29,029 nucleotides of DNA from an uncultured Clostridium sp. (GCA_934777095.1 CAKVNP010000003.1:1-29029); one strand, 5' to 3'; numbered from the stretch's first letter, positions 1-7,912 are shown. Notes: a model not told the origin generated them from the sequence alone. A program made the numbers and translations.

Positions 1-110
1 TGATGGCGTAGAGGAAACACTCCTTCCCATTCCGAACAGGACAGTTAAGCTCTACAGCGTCGATGGTACTGCATGGGAGACCGTGTGGGAGAGTAGAACG
101 TCGCCAGGTC
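1..110 (+). rRNA. rrf: 5S ribosomal RNA, 3' portion (5' end outside window)
   Basis: The first ~110 bases read as the body of a Firmicute 5S rRNA: the loop B/C segment with CCATTCCGAAC, the AAGCTCTACAGCG stretch, the GATGGTACTGCATGGGAGACCGTG stem region and the closing GTAGAACGTCGCCAGG end. The first few bases of the gene lie before the window. It is followed after about six bases by a tRNA, the normal end of a clostridial rrn operon. The exact 3' end is approximate. Confidence 0.9.
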
Positions 111-116
111 CAACGA

Positions 117-193
117 GGATCTTTAGCTCAGTTGGTTAGAGCAACCGGCTCATAACCGGTAGGTCCGGGGTTCGAGTCCCTGAAGGTCCACCA
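117..193 (+). tRNA. tRNA with CAT anticodon (tRNA-Met elongator or tRNA-Ile2)
   Basis: A complete cloverleaf is visible. The acceptor stem pairs 117-123 with 183-189, the anticodon stem pairs 144-148 with 156-160, the anticodon CAT is at 151-153, there is a GGTTCGAGTCC T-arm, and the CCA end is encoded at 191-193. CAT can be elongator methionine or the lysidine-modified isoleucine tRNA. The acceptor GGATCTT resembles both kinds in Firmicutes and I cannot separate them by eye. The initiator type is unlikely because the first acceptor pair is a normal G-C. Confidence 0.93.
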
Positions 194-198
194 TATTT

Positions 199-274
199 GG
201 GGGTATAGCTCAGTTGGGAGAGCACCTGCCTTGCACGCAGGGGGTCAAGAGTTCGAATCTCTTTATCTCCACCA
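199..274 (+). tRNA. tRNA-Ala (TGC)
   Basis: Cloverleaf with acceptor GGGGGTA (199-205) pairing to TATCTCC (264-270) with two G-T pairs. Anticodon stem CCTGC/GCAGG, anticodon TGC at 232-234, encoded CCA at 272-274. It is the last tRNA of the rrn transcript and is followed directly by a terminator. Confidence 0.96.
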
Positions 275-275
275 T

Positions 276-308
276 AAAAGTTACGATTTATATCGTAACT
301 TTTTTTTA
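276..308 (+). terminator. rho-independent terminator of the rrn/tRNA operon
   Basis: Stem AAAAGTTACGAT / ATCGTAACTTTT with a four-base loop, followed by a run of T, directly after tRNA-Ala. Confidence 0.9.
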
Positions 309-336
309 TTATATAAAATAAAAAGGTGTAGGAATT

Positions 337-840
337 ATGTTACATAGAGTTAAACAATTTTATTGGGCCATTACATCATATTTTAGAAAGACAGATGAAG
401 AATATATTAATAAGTTTTTATCTAAAGATGAAAAGCTACTGTTTTATAAATTAAAACGTGGCGAGCAGCAGCATTCAATTAGAGTATGCAAAAATGCAAT
501 TAAGATATTAAATGAAAAACAATATAATATAGATGGAGAAATAATTGGGAAAGCAGCTTTATTACATGATGTAGGAAAAGGCGAGCATAATTTGAATGTA
601 ATGGAGAAATCCATTATGGTAATATTAAATAAAATGACTAATGGAAAGATAAAAAAATATGATAATATAAAAAGTATAGATATTTATTATAATCATGGTG
701 AAAAAGGTGCAAAATTACTGCAATCAATAAATAGTTATGATGATAAATTTTTAGATGTAATAAAATATCATCATATGAATAATTCAATGAATAATAATGA
801 ATTATTGGATATAATAAAAGAAAGTGATAATATAAGTTAA
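337..840 (+). CDS. HD-domain metal-dependent phosphohydrolase
   Basis: 167-residue soluble protein. The HD superfamily signature is visible: an early His in QQHSIRVCKNA (about residue 47), the HD pair in ALLHDVGKGEH (about 74-84), a later His in YYNHGEKGAKLL and a final His pair in IKYHHMNNS. These residues bind metal ions in HD phosphohydrolases. The substrate cannot be read from sequence; small clostridial proteins of this type are uncharacterised nucleotide or phosphate-ester hydrolases. A GGTGTAGGA Shine-Dalgarno precedes the ATG. The stop is 12 bases before niaR, so the two are probably co-transcribed. Confidence 0.85.
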   Translation: MLHRVKQFYWAITSYFRKTDEEYINKFLSKDEKLLFYKLKRGEQQHSIRVCKNAIKILNEKQYNIDGEIIGKAALLHDVGKGEHNLNVMEKSIMVILNKMTNGKIKKYDNIKSIDIYYNHGEKGAKLLQSINSYDDKFLDVIKYHHMNNSMNNNELLDIIKESDNIS

Positions 841-852
841 AAGAGGGAAAAA

Positions 853-1362
853 ATGAGTGCTGTAGACAGAAGAACTGAAATAACAGAAATGCTTTTTAAT
901 GAAAGCAGAGCAATAACTGGAACAGAGTTAGCTAATAAATTTGAAGTAACTAGACAGGTAATAGTTAAGGATATAGCTATCTTAAAAGCAGCTGGAATAA
1001 ATATAATTTCTACTGCTTCAGGATATGTAATTCATGATAGCCTGGATAATAGAATAAAGAAAATGATAGCTGTAAATCATTCAGAAGAAGAAATGCATGA
1101 AGAATTAGAAATTGTAGTAAAGTATGGTGGAATAATTGAAGATGTAATAATAGAACATCCACTATATGGAGAGTTAAGAGCTGCATTGATGATTAAAAAC
1201 TTAAATGATTTAAATAAATTCAAAAATTCTTTTAATGGAATAGAAGCAAAACCATTATCAGTACTTACTAATGGCGTTCATTTACATACTATATCTGCAG
1301 ATTCAAAAGAAAATATGGATTTAATAACTAATGAATTAAAAGAAAAGGGATTTATTTTATAG
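853..1362 (+). CDS. niaR: NiaR/YrxA-type transcriptional repressor of NAD biosynthesis
   Basis: 169 residues. An N-terminal winged-helix HTH_11 domain (about 5-65; ITGTELANKFEVTRQVIVKDIAILK) is followed by a 3H domain. The conserved histidines fall in AVNHSEEEMHEEL, VIIEHPLYGEL and NGVHLHTI. In Firmicutes this architecture is the nicotinate-responsive repressor of NAD synthesis and niacin uptake genes. No NAD gene lies in this window, so its targets are elsewhere. The GAGGGAAAAA ribosome site is close to the ATG, and the downstream flavoprotein begins 15 bases after its stop, suggesting an operon. An NAD sensor beside a redox flavoprotein is suggestive but unproven. Confidence 0.9.
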   Translation: MSAVDRRTEITEMLFNESRAITGTELANKFEVTRQVIVKDIAILKAAGINIISTASGYVIHDSLDNRIKKMIAVNHSEEEMHEELEIVVKYGGIIEDVIIEHPLYGELRAALMIKNLNDLNKFKNSFNGIEAKPLSVLTNGVHLHTISADSKENMDLITNELKEKGFIL

Positions 1363-1377
1363 AATGGGAGAGTAAAA

Positions 1378-2790
1378 ATGGATTATGATGTTTTAGTATT
1401 AGGTGGAGGCATAATAGGGTGTGCTGCTGCTTATGAGTTATCAAAATACAACTTAAATATAGCTGTTATTGAAAAAGAGTATGATATAGCAGATGATATA
1501 TCTTTTGTAAATACATCTATTGTATATGATGGATCAGAAACATCTAATAATGTTATGGCTGGTTTAGAATACATTGGTAATATTTTATTAGAGGATTTAT
1601 GTGCTAAGTTTAATGTGCCATTTAAAAGATTAGGCGGATTAAGGGTAGTTAATGATGAAAATGGAGTATTAAAGCTTAATGAAATGTATAATAGAGCCAT
1701 AAAAAGAGGGATAGATGGTGTACAACTTATAGATAGAGATACAATATTATCATTAGAACCCAATATTAATGAGGATATAAAGCTTGGTTTATATTCACAG
1801 AATGTTGCAATTGTAGCGCCTTATGATTTAGCTATAGCTTATGCAGAAGTTGCAGCAGATAATGGGGTTAATTTTAGGTTAGAAGAAGAAGTATTGAATA
1901 TTGAAAATATCAATAAAGGTTTTAAAGTATTTACTAATAAAAATAAGTTTTCTTGTAAAGTAGTAATTAATACAATTGCTGATGAAATCTATATCAATGA
2001 ACGTGGTGTAGTAAAAGGAAAAAATGAAGAAGCTGATGATGACTGCTTTAAAAATATGAGCTATATACTTATTGATAATAAATATGATAATAAATTAGAG
2101 AGAATAGTAACAAAGACATTTGATAAGGATACTTTTGTAGTATCAGCGCCAGTGATGAATGGCGGCTTATTAGTTGGGGTAAAGGATAATAAAAAAACAA
2201 GTCTAGATGATAATTTAGAGTATGCAGGTGAGATATTAAAACATTTAGATAAAAGTATTATTAATAATTTATTTAGGGAAAGCTATGATAAAGACTCTAT
2301 AGAAATAGATGATAGTGAAGTTGATAAAGGATATATAAGTATAATAGGAACTCATTATGGAAAAATTACCTTAGCACCTGCTATTGCTAAAATGCTTTGT
2401 GATACATTGACTAGCAAATTAAATTGCTCACATAAGAAGAATTTCATTGATAAAAGAAGAGAAGTATATAGAAATAGGGAAATGAGCAGAAGTGAAATAA
2501 ATGAAGCAATAAAAGTAGACAGCAGATATGGGAAAATAATCTGTGGATGTAATAATGTCAGTGAAGGTGAAATTGTAGATTGTATTAGAAGACCATTAGG
2601 AGCAAGAACTGTAAAAGGTGTAAAGAGAAGAACTGGCGCTGGCTTTGGCAGCTGTCATGGAGCAGCCTGTAATGAAAAGATAATTAATATATTAGCAAGA
2701 GAAATGGGCAAAAAAGTTACTGATATAGTAGATGATTCTAAAAATTCTACAATTATTACAAATAGAATTAAAGAATTTAAAGAGATATAG
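1378..2790 (+). CDS. FAD-dependent oxidoreductase (GlpA/LhgO-like) with C-terminal BFD-like [2Fe-2S] domain
   Basis: 470 residues. The N-terminal Rossmann dinucleotide motif GGGIIGCAAAYEL (about 8-20) and following acidic IEKEYD mark a DAO-family FAD domain that extends to about 370. The C-terminal 90 residues carry a BFD-like iron-sulfur domain with cysteines in ICGCNNVS (C-x-C) and GSCHGAAC (C-x4-C). This fusion is seen in GlpA-like glycerol-3-phosphate dehydrogenases and in uncharacterised clostridial paralogs. It is likely a cytoplasmic or membrane-peripheral substrate dehydrogenase. The actual substrate (glycerol-3-phosphate, a 2-hydroxyacid or other) is not evident. The following DUF1667 gene is a common partner of these flavoproteins, which supports the assignment. 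Confidence 0.85.
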   Translation: MDYDVLVLGGGIIGCAAAYELSKYNLNIAVIEKEYDIADDISFVNTSIVYDGSETSNNVMAGLEYIGNILLEDLCAKFNVPFKRLGGLRVVNDENGVLKLNEMYNRAIKRGIDGVQLIDRDTILSLEPNINEDIKLGLYSQNVAIVAPYDLAIAYAEVAADNGVNFRLEEEVLNIENINKGFKVFTNKNKFSCKVVINTIADEIYINERGVVKGKNEEADDDCFKNMSYILIDNKYDNKLERIVTKTFDKDTFVVSAPVMNGGLLVGVKDNKKTSLDDNLEYAGEILKHLDKSIINNLFRESYDKDSIEIDDSEVDKGYISIIGTHYGKITLAPAIAKMLCDTLTSKLNCSHKKNFIDKRREVYRNREMSRSEINEAIKVDSRYGKIICGCNNVSEGEIVDCIRRPLGARTVKGVKRRTGAGFGSCHGAACNEKIINILAREMGKKVTDIVDDSKNSTIITNRIKEFKEI

Positions 2791-2803
2791 CATAGGAGGA
2801 ATT

Positions 2804-3037
2804 ATGGGAGAGAGTGCAATTTTTACTTCTGTGGTAAGAGTAAAAGGAAGCGAAAAGTATAAAGTAGTTCCAATAAAAACTAGCGCAGAAGTTGATAAAA
2901 AATTATGGATACAATTATCAAAAGTGATCAGCAGATTATATGTGAGCACGCCAATAAAAAGAGGCAGTATAATATGTAAAAATATATTAAATACTGGTGT
3001 TGATATAATTTGCACTAGAGATATAACTACAAAATAG
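2804..3037 (+). CDS. DUF1667 protein, C-terminal domain only
   Basis: 77 residues from ATG 2804, chosen because AGGAGGA at 2794-2800 sits directly upstream; an earlier ATG at 2732 lies inside the preceding gene without such a site. The text FTSVVRVKGS, PIKTSAEVDKKLW, VSTPIKRGSIICKNIL and NTGVDIICTRDI matches the C-terminal part of DUF1667, a small protein encoded beside GlpA-like flavoproteins. Family members usually begin with a cysteine-rich segment (CxxC-type) expected to hold a cofactor; this copy lacks it. It may be a natural short form or a remnant. It follows the flavoprotein by 13 bases and is probably co-translated with it. Confidence 0.8.
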   Translation: MGESAIFTSVVRVKGSEKYKVVPIKTSAEVDKKLWIQLSKVISRLYVSTPIKRGSIICKNILNTGVDIICTRDITTK

Positions 3038-3074
3038 ATCAGAAAATGTTAACTAAAATAAAAATTGAAATATA

Positions 3075-3104
3075 TTGACAAAAGATATAATAATATAATA
3101 TATT
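3075..3104 (+). promoter_or_regulatory. promoter of serS T-box transcript
   Basis: -35 TTGACA at 3075-3080 and -10 TATATT at 3099-3104 with 18-base spacing, ahead of the T-box leader. The AT-rich stretch offers other possible -10 boxes, so the exact -10 is less sure than the -35. Confidence 0.65.
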
Positions 3105-3119
3105 TAAAGTATTAATATA

Positions 3120-3351
3120 ATATATAAACCGTTGAAGAGGCTAGTAATAAGGTTATTGATTAAAGAGAGTTAGTGGTTGGTGTGAACTAATATCAAGATT
3201 TTATGAATCCACCTTGGAGGGACTGTGAGGAGCAGTACGGGGAAACACGTTAGTTCATATGAGTGGATAGTATATAAGGTTTTATATATTATCAATTAGG
3301 GTGGCAACACGGAGTCTTTCGTCCCTTTTATAGGGATGAGGCTCCTTTTTT
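3120..3351 (+). promoter_or_regulatory. serine-specific T-box leader of serS
   Basis: Class I T-box leader. Stem I elements AGAGAGTTAG, GGTTGGTG and GAATCCACCTTGGAG are present, with the specifier codon TCC (Ser) at 3208-3210. The T-box sequence AGGGTGGCAACACGG is at 3298-3312. Its TGGC (3302-3305) ends in C, matching the G discriminator base of the tRNA-Ser genes in this same window. It is followed by a terminator hairpin (3311-3345) and T run. Uncharged tRNA-Ser would stabilise the antiterminator and switch on serS. Confidence 0.93.
3311..3351 (+). terminator. T-box conditional terminator
   Basis: The stem starts GGAG (3311-3314) and closes CTCC (3342-3345), with an inner TCCCT/AGGGA helix, then TTTTTT. 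It overlaps the end of the T-box sequence, as needed for mutually exclusive antiterminator and terminator folds. Confidence 0.85.
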
Positions 3352-3384
3352 ATTTATAAAAAAATTCAATATATGGAGGAAATT

Positions 3385-4662
3385 ATGTTAGATTTAAAAT
3401 TTGTAAGAGAAAATCCAGAAGTAGTTAAACAAAATATAAGAAATAAGTTCCAAGATCAAAAGCTTCCTTTAGTTGATGAAGTTATAGCTTTAGATAAGGA
3501 AAATAGAACAGCTCAACAAGAAGCTGATTCATTAAGATCAAATAGAAAGTCAATTTCTAAAGAAATAGGATCTTTAATGGGCCAAGGAAAAAGAGAAGAA
3601 GCTGAAGAATTAAAGAAGAAAGTTAATGCACAAGCAGATCGTCTTGCAGAATTAGAAGCAAGAGAAGCTGAACTTCAAGAAAAAATAAGAGAAATAATGT
3701 TAGTTATACCTAATATTATTGATCCAAGCGTTCCAATAGGAAAAGATGATAGTGAAAATGTAGAAGTTGAAAAATTCGGTGAACCAGTAGTACCTGAATT
3801 TGAAGTTCCATACCACACTGAAATAATGGAAAAATTAAATGGAATAGATTTAGACAGCGCTAGAAAAGTAGCAGGTAATGGATTCTATTACTTAATGGGG
3901 AACATCGCTAGATTACAATCAGGAATTCTTTCATATGCAAGAGATTTCATGATAGATAAAGGATTTACTTACTGTATTCCTCCATTTATGATTCGTAGTG
4001 AAGTAGTAACTGGAGTTATGAGCTTTGCTGAAATGGAATCAATGATGTACAAAATTGAAGGTGAAGATTTATATCTAATTGGTACTAGTGAACACTCAAT
4101 GATTGGTAAGTTCATCGATACTATAATCAAAGAAGATAACCTTCCTCAAACATTAACTAGTTACTCACCATGTTTCAGAAAAGAAAAAGGTGCTCATGGT
4201 ATAGAAGAAAGAGGAGTATATAGAATTCACCAATTTGAAAAGCAAGAAATGATAGTTGTTTGTAAACCAGAAGAAAGTAAAGAATGGTTTGAAAAACTAT
4301 GGAAATATACTGTAGAATTATTCCGTTCTTTAGATGTTCCAGTAAGAACTTTAGAATGCTGTTCAGGTGATTTAGCAGATTTAAAGGTTAAATCTATTGA
4401 TGTTGAAGCTTGGTCTCCAAGACAAAAGAAATACTTCGAAGTTGGAAGCTGTTCAAACTTAGGTGATGCACAAGCAAGAAGATTAAAAATACGTGTAAAT
4501 GGTAAAGACGGAAAATACTATGCACATACATTAAACAATACAGTTGTTGCTCCACCAAGAATGTTAATAGCATTCCTAGAAAACAACTTAAATGCTGATG
4601 GAACAATAAATGTACCAGTAGCATTAAGACCATACATGGGTGGAATCGAAGTAATAAAATAA
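3385..4662 (+). CDS. serS: seryl-tRNA synthetase
   Basis: 425 residues, class II aminoacyl-tRNA synthetase that charges tRNA-Ser. The start at 3385 is chosen because GGAGGA (3375-3380) lies just before it and MLDLKFVRENPE is the family N-terminus; an in-frame ATG at 3373 overlaps that ribosome site. The N-terminal coiled-coil arm spans about residues 30-105 (Lys/Glu-rich). The catalytic core shows TSEHSM, motif 2 (SPCFRKEKGAHG...YRIHQFEKQE) and the C-terminal VGSCSNLGDAQARRL. Motif 3 is LNNTVVAPPRMLIAFLEN. Length is normal. It is regulated by the upstream serine T-box and ends at its own terminator. Confidence 0.97.
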   Translation: MLDLKFVRENPEVVKQNIRNKFQDQKLPLVDEVIALDKENRTAQQEADSLRSNRKSISKEIGSLMGQGKREEAEELKKKVNAQADRLAELEAREAELQEKIREIMLVIPNIIDPSVPIGKDDSENVEVEKFGEPVVPEFEVPYHTEIMEKLNGIDLDSARKVAGNGFYYLMGNIARLQSGILSYARDFMIDKGFTYCIPPFMIRSEVVTGVMSFAEMESMMYKIEGEDLYLIGTSEHSMIGKFIDTIIKEDNLPQTLTSYSPCFRKEKGAHGIEERGVYRIHQFEKQEMIVVCKPEESKEWFEKLWKYTVELFRSLDVPVRTLECCSGDLADLKVKSIDVEAWSPRQKKYFEVGSCSNLGDAQARRLKIRVNGKDGKYYAHTLNNTVVAPPRMLIAFLENNLNADGTINVPVALRPYMGGIEVIK

Positions 4663-4675
4663 TTAATTAATAAAG

Positions 4676-4713
4676 TATCTGTATAAATATAAAGTTTATA
4701 CAGATATTTTTTT
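4676..4713 (+). terminator. rho-independent terminator of serS
   Basis: Perfect 12-bp stem TATCTGTATAAA (4676-4687) / TTTATACAGATA (4695-4706), loop of seven, then T7. Confidence 0.9.
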
Positions 4714-4739
4714 ATAGTGGAAGACATAAAATATAATTA

Positions 4740-4767
4740 TTGACAAATATTGTGAATATGGTAAATT
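4740..4767 (+). promoter_or_regulatory. promoter of the panG-panB-panC-panD operon
   Basis: -35 TTGACA at 4740-4745 and -10 TAAATT at 4762-4767 with 16-base spacing, about 130 bases before panG. Transcription would start near 4773, inside the left arm of a long inverted repeat. Confidence 0.65.
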
Positions 4768-4768
4768 T

Positions 4769-4802
4769 AATATGGGTGGTATTGAATAAACCACACCATA
4801 TT
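4769..4802 (+). promoter_or_regulatory. inverted repeat / 5' leader hairpin of the pan operon
   Basis: A 12-bp stem AATATGGGTGGT (4769-4780) pairs with ACCAC-A-CCATATT (4790-4802), leaving A4795 as a single bulge and a nine-base loop. It begins at the predicted transcription start and is followed by TTTTTATTATTT. It could be an operator, an attenuator or a 5' RNA element. The pan RNA motif reported upstream of pantothenate genes is also a hairpin with bulged adenosines, so a comparison is warranted. A weaker hairpin (CTCAT 4837-4841 / ATGAG 4852-4856) follows. Confidence 0.6.
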
Positions 4803-4899
4803 TTTATTATTTATGTTTGAAATTAATTTATGGCAGCTCATATCATTTTGAATGAGACTATAAAGTATCACTTCCTATATTTATTAAGGAGGGGATAAT

Positions 4900-5739
4900 A
4901 TTAAAATTGGTTTTATTGGAGCAGGGAAAGTAGGTTTTTCCCTAGGAAAATATTTTACAGAAAATAATATTAAGGTAACAGGATATTATAGTAAAAGTCA
5001 GTATTCCGCTAAGGAAGCTGCAGATTTTACAGGTACAAATGTGTATAGTGATATACAAAAGCTTATAAGCAATAGTGATACTATATTCATTACAACAAGT
5101 GATGAGGCAATTATTGATGTATGGGAACAAATAAAAACACTGCCTATAAAAAATAAATTAATTTGCCACTGTAGTGGTTCAATATCTTCAGATATCTTTT
5201 CAAATATAAGTAAGTATGGTGCTTACGGCTATTCTATTCATCCGATGTTCGCTATTTCGGACAAATATAATTCTTATAAAGATTTATCAAAAGCATTTTT
5301 TACAATTGAAGGACATGAAAAATTTACTCAGGATTTTTTAGAAATTTTTAATTCATTAGGCAATAAAGCCATAATAATTTCTAATGAAAACAAGCCCTTA
5401 TATCATGCTGCAGCAGTAACTGTCAGCAACCTTGTAAGCGGGCTTATTAACAATGGAATATCTTATTTAGAACAATGTGGTTTTTCTCAGGAGATGGCTA
5501 TAGAAGCACTATATCCATTAATAGAAAATAATATTACCAACATAAAGAAACAAGGTGTAATAAAAAGTTTAACTGGACCTGTAGAGCGAGGCGACGTCCA
5601 GACTATAAAAAATCATTGTGATATTTTAGGTGAAGATAGAGAGTTATATAAAATGTTGTCTAAAAATATATTAAAAATTGCTGAGATAAAGAATAAGAAA
5701 AAGGATTATAAGAAAATAAGAGAATATTTAGGAGAGTAG
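4900..5739 (+). CDS. panG: PanG-type ketopantoate reductase (DUF2520 / Rossmann-like), apparent ATT start
   Basis: 279 residues if started at ATT 4900. The N-terminus [16 protein letters not shown] holds the NAD(P) Rossmann motif G-x-G-x-x-G at residues 7-12, and the C-terminal half is the helical DUF2520 domain ([14 protein letters not shown]). As first gene of a panB-panC-panD operon lacking a PanE homolog, it fits PanG, the alternative NADPH-dependent ketopantoate reductase known from Francisella and some Firmicutes, converting ketopantoate to pantoate. Start: the in-frame stop at 4885 leaves only GGA, GGG, GAT and AAT before ATT 4900, which sits five bases after AGGAGGGG (4887-4894). The first ordinary start (GTG 5041) would lose the Rossmann motif. 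Either ATT is used or base 4902 is a sequence error for G. Confidence 0.88.
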   Translation: MKIGFIGAGKVGFSLGKYFTENNIKVTGYYSKSQYSAKEAADFTGTNVYSDIQKLISNSDTIFITTSDEAIIDVWEQIKTLPIKNKLICHCSGSISSDIFSNISKYGAYGYSIHPMFAISDKYNSYKDLSKAFFTIEGHEKFTQDFLEIFNSLGNKAIIISNENKPLYHAAAVTVSNLVSGLINNGISYLEQCGFSQEMAIEALYPLIENNITNIKKQGVIKSLTGPVERGDVQTIKNHCDILGEDRELYKMLSKNILKIAEIKNKKKDYKKIREYLGE

Positions 5740-5741
5740 TT

Positions 5742-6569
5742 ATGAAAAATACAGCAGTAACATTTAAAGACGCAAAGAAAAATGGAGAAAAGCTAGCAAT
5801 GCTTACAGCATATGATTATTCAACAGCTAAGTTAATGGATGAGTCAGGAATTAATGGCATACTTGTAGGAGATTCTTTAGGAATGGTATGTTTGGGTTAT
5901 GAAGATACTTTATCAGTAACCATGGAAGATATGATTCATCATTCAAAAGCTGTAGCAAAAGGATGCAAAAATACTTTAGTAGTTACTGATATGCCATTTA
6001 TGTCATATCAGACTTCCGTATATGATGCTGTAGTGAATGCAGGAAGGCTAATGAAAGAGGGACGAGCTCATGCAGTTAAACTAGAAGGTGGAGTTGAAGT
6101 AGCAGATAAGATAGAAGCTATAGTTAAAGCATCTATTCCAGTTATGGGGCATATAGGATTAACACCTCAATCTGTAAATGCATTTGGTGGATTTAAGGTT
6201 CAAGGAAAAGATGAAGAGGCAGCTCAAAATTTAATAGAAGCAGCGTTAGCAGTAGAAAAGGCTGGAGCCTTTGCAGTAGTTTTAGAATGTGTTCCAGCAA
6301 AGCTTGCAAAGCTAATAAGCGAAAAGCTGACTATTCCAACTATAGGAATTGGAGCAGGAGCAGGCTGTGATGGACAAATTCTTGTTTATCAAGATATGTT
6401 AGGCATGTATAAGGACTTTACGCCTAAATTTGTAAAGACATACGAAAATATCGGAGAAAAGATGCAAAGCGCATTTAATAATTATATATCAGAAGTAAAA
6501 GAAGGTGTTTTTCCAGCAGAAAAGCATAGCTTTAAAATAAGTGATGAAGTTTTAGATAAATTATATTAA
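5742..6569 (+). CDS. panB: 3-methyl-2-oxobutanoate hydroxymethyltransferase
   Basis: 275 residues, the usual PanB length. It makes ketopantoate from 2-oxoisovalerate and methylene-tetrahydrofolate, the first step to pantothenate. The TIM-barrel family signatures are clear: [16 protein letters not shown] near the N-terminus, [16 protein letters not shown] (metal-binding Asp), [28 protein letters not shown] and [22 protein letters not shown]. It starts two bases after the panG stop, with the ribosome site GGAGAG inside the end of panG, so the two are translationally coupled. Confidence 0.97.
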   Translation: MKNTAVTFKDAKKNGEKLAMLTAYDYSTAKLMDESGINGILVGDSLGMVCLGYEDTLSVTMEDMIHHSKAVAKGCKNTLVVTDMPFMSYQTSVYDAVVNAGRLMKEGRAHAVKLEGGVEVADKIEAIVKASIPVMGHIGLTPQSVNAFGGFKVQGKDEEAAQNLIEAALAVEKAGAFAVVLECVPAKLAKLISEKLTIPTIGIGAGAGCDGQILVYQDMLGMYKDFTPKFVKTYENIGEKMQSAFNNYISEVKEGVFPAEKHSFKISDEVLDKLY

Positions 6570-6582
6570 TAGGGGTATTGAA

Positions 6583-7428
6583 ATGAAGGTTGTAGATAGT
6601 ATTTATGATGTAAGAAAACAAGTTGAAGAATGGAAAAGAGAAGGATTAGAAGTAGGATTTGTACCAACTATGGGATATCTTCATGAAGGGCATCAAAGCT
6701 TAATAAATAGGGCACATAAGGAAAATGATAAAGTAGTAGTAAGTATTTTTGTAAATCCAACTCAATTCGGGCCTAATGAAGACCTAGACACATATCCAAG
6801 AGATTTAGCAAGAGATAGTGAAATCTGTAAAAATGCAGGAGCTGATTTAATTTTTCATCCAGAGGCTAAAGAAATGTATAAAGAAGATTTTTGTACATTT
6901 GTAAATATACAAGAGCTTTCAGAAGGCTTATGTGGAAAAAGCAGACCTATTCATTTTAGAGGTGTATGTACAGTCGTAAGCAAATTGTTTAATATTGTTC
7001 AGCCTAATAGAGCTTATTTTGGGGAAAAGGATGCACAACAATTAGCAATTATTAAAAGGATGGTTAGAGATTTAAACTTTAATATAGAAATTGTAGGCTG
7101 CCCAATAATTAGAGAAGAAGATGGACTAGCTAAGAGCTCAAGAAATACTTATTTATCTGTGGAAGAAAGAAAAGCAGCAACTATATTAAATAAATCTTTG
7201 TTAAAGGCAAAGGCAGCAATAAATGATGGTGAAAAAGATGTAAAAAAAGTTATCACATTAATTACAGAAAATATAAATACTGAAAAATTAGCTAACATTG
7301 ATTATGTAGAAATTGTAGATAGTATTTCGCTAAAGAAAGTAGATTCAATAGAAAAATCCGTATTGGTAGCTATAGCTGTTTATATTGGCAAGACAAGATT
7401 AATTGATAATTTTACTTATGAGGTTTAA
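6583..7428 (+). CDS. panC: pantothenate synthetase (pantoate-beta-alanine ligase)
   Basis: 281 residues, normal length. It joins pantoate and beta-alanine with ATP to give pantothenate. Nucleotidyltransferase motifs are visible: [16 protein letters not shown] (HxGH-type ATP site), [46 protein letters not shown] and [11 protein letters not shown]. It lies 13 bases after panB in the same operon, with AGGGG as ribosome site, and receives both its substrates from operon neighbours: pantoate from panB/panG and beta-alanine from panD. Confidence 0.97.
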   Translation: MKVVDSIYDVRKQVEEWKREGLEVGFVPTMGYLHEGHQSLINRAHKENDKVVVSIFVNPTQFGPNEDLDTYPRDLARDSEICKNAGADLIFHPEAKEMYKEDFCTFVNIQELSEGLCGKSRPIHFRGVCTVVSKLFNIVQPNRAYFGEKDAQQLAIIKRMVRDLNFNIEIVGCPIIREEDGLAKSSRNTYLSVEERKAATILNKSLLKAKAAINDGEKDVKKVITLITENINTEKLANIDYVEIVDSISLKKVDSIEKSVLVAIAVYIGKTRLIDNFTYEV

Positions 7429-7444
7429 AGAGGGGGAAATACAC

Positions 7445-7840
7445 ATGAAATTAAATATGTTAAAAGCAAAAATCCATAGAGCAACAATTAAGCAGGCAGC
7501 TTTAGATTATGTAGGAAGTATTACAATTGATGAGGAATTATTAGAGGCAGCAGGTATTATTGAGTATGAAAAAGTACAGATAGTTGATGTTGATAATGGG
7601 GCAAGATTTGAAACTTATGCTATTGCAGGTGAAAGGGGCTCAGGAATGATCTGTTTAAATGGTGCAGCTGCCAGATGTGTGCAAGTTAATGATAAAATAA
7701 TTATTATGACTTATTGTGAAATGGATCAAGAAGAGGCTGCAGCTCATAAGCCAAAAGTTGTTTTTGTGGATGAAGAAAATAAAGTTAGCAGAATAACAAA
7801 CTATGAAAAACATGGACAACTAAGCAAAGACTTTATTTAG
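7445..7840 (+). CDS. panD: aspartate 1-decarboxylase (PanD) proenzyme
   Basis: 131 residues from ATG 7445, chosen over an ATG at 7403 inside panC because GAGGGGG lies just upstream and [16 protein letters not shown] is the family N-terminus. It converts aspartate to beta-alanine. The self-cleavage site Gly24-Ser25 ([10 protein letters not shown]) would yield the pyruvoyl enzyme. [19 protein letters not shown] is the conserved substrate region. It is the last gene of the pan operon; a long hairpin follows at 7859. Confidence 0.96.
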   Translation: MKLNMLKAKIHRATIKQAALDYVGSITIDEELLEAAGIIEYEKVQIVDVDNGARFETYAIAGERGSGMICLNGAAARCVQVNDKIIIMTYCEMDQEEAAAHKPKVVFVDEENKVSRITNYEKHGQLSKDFI

Positions 7841-7858
7841 TTTTTGGTAATAGGATAT

Positions 7859-7912
7859 CAATGAGGAATGATGAAGTGAGAAATTTATAGCTCACTTTAT
7901 CACTTTTCATTG
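7859..7912 (+). repeat. long imperfect hairpin downstream of panD
   Basis: Two 22-base arms (7859-7880 and 7891-7912) are complementary except for three A-C type mismatches, around a ten-base loop. The first six outer pairs and the last seven inner pairs are perfect. There is no clear T run, so it is a weak candidate for intrinsic termination. It could instead be a 3' RNA-stabilising stem. Confidence 0.6.

Noticed and set aside
4813..4851. 12-codon leader peptide upstream of panG (MFEINLWQLISF)
   Set aside because: No ribosome site precedes its ATG and there is no run of pathway-related codons, so an attenuation peptide is not supported.
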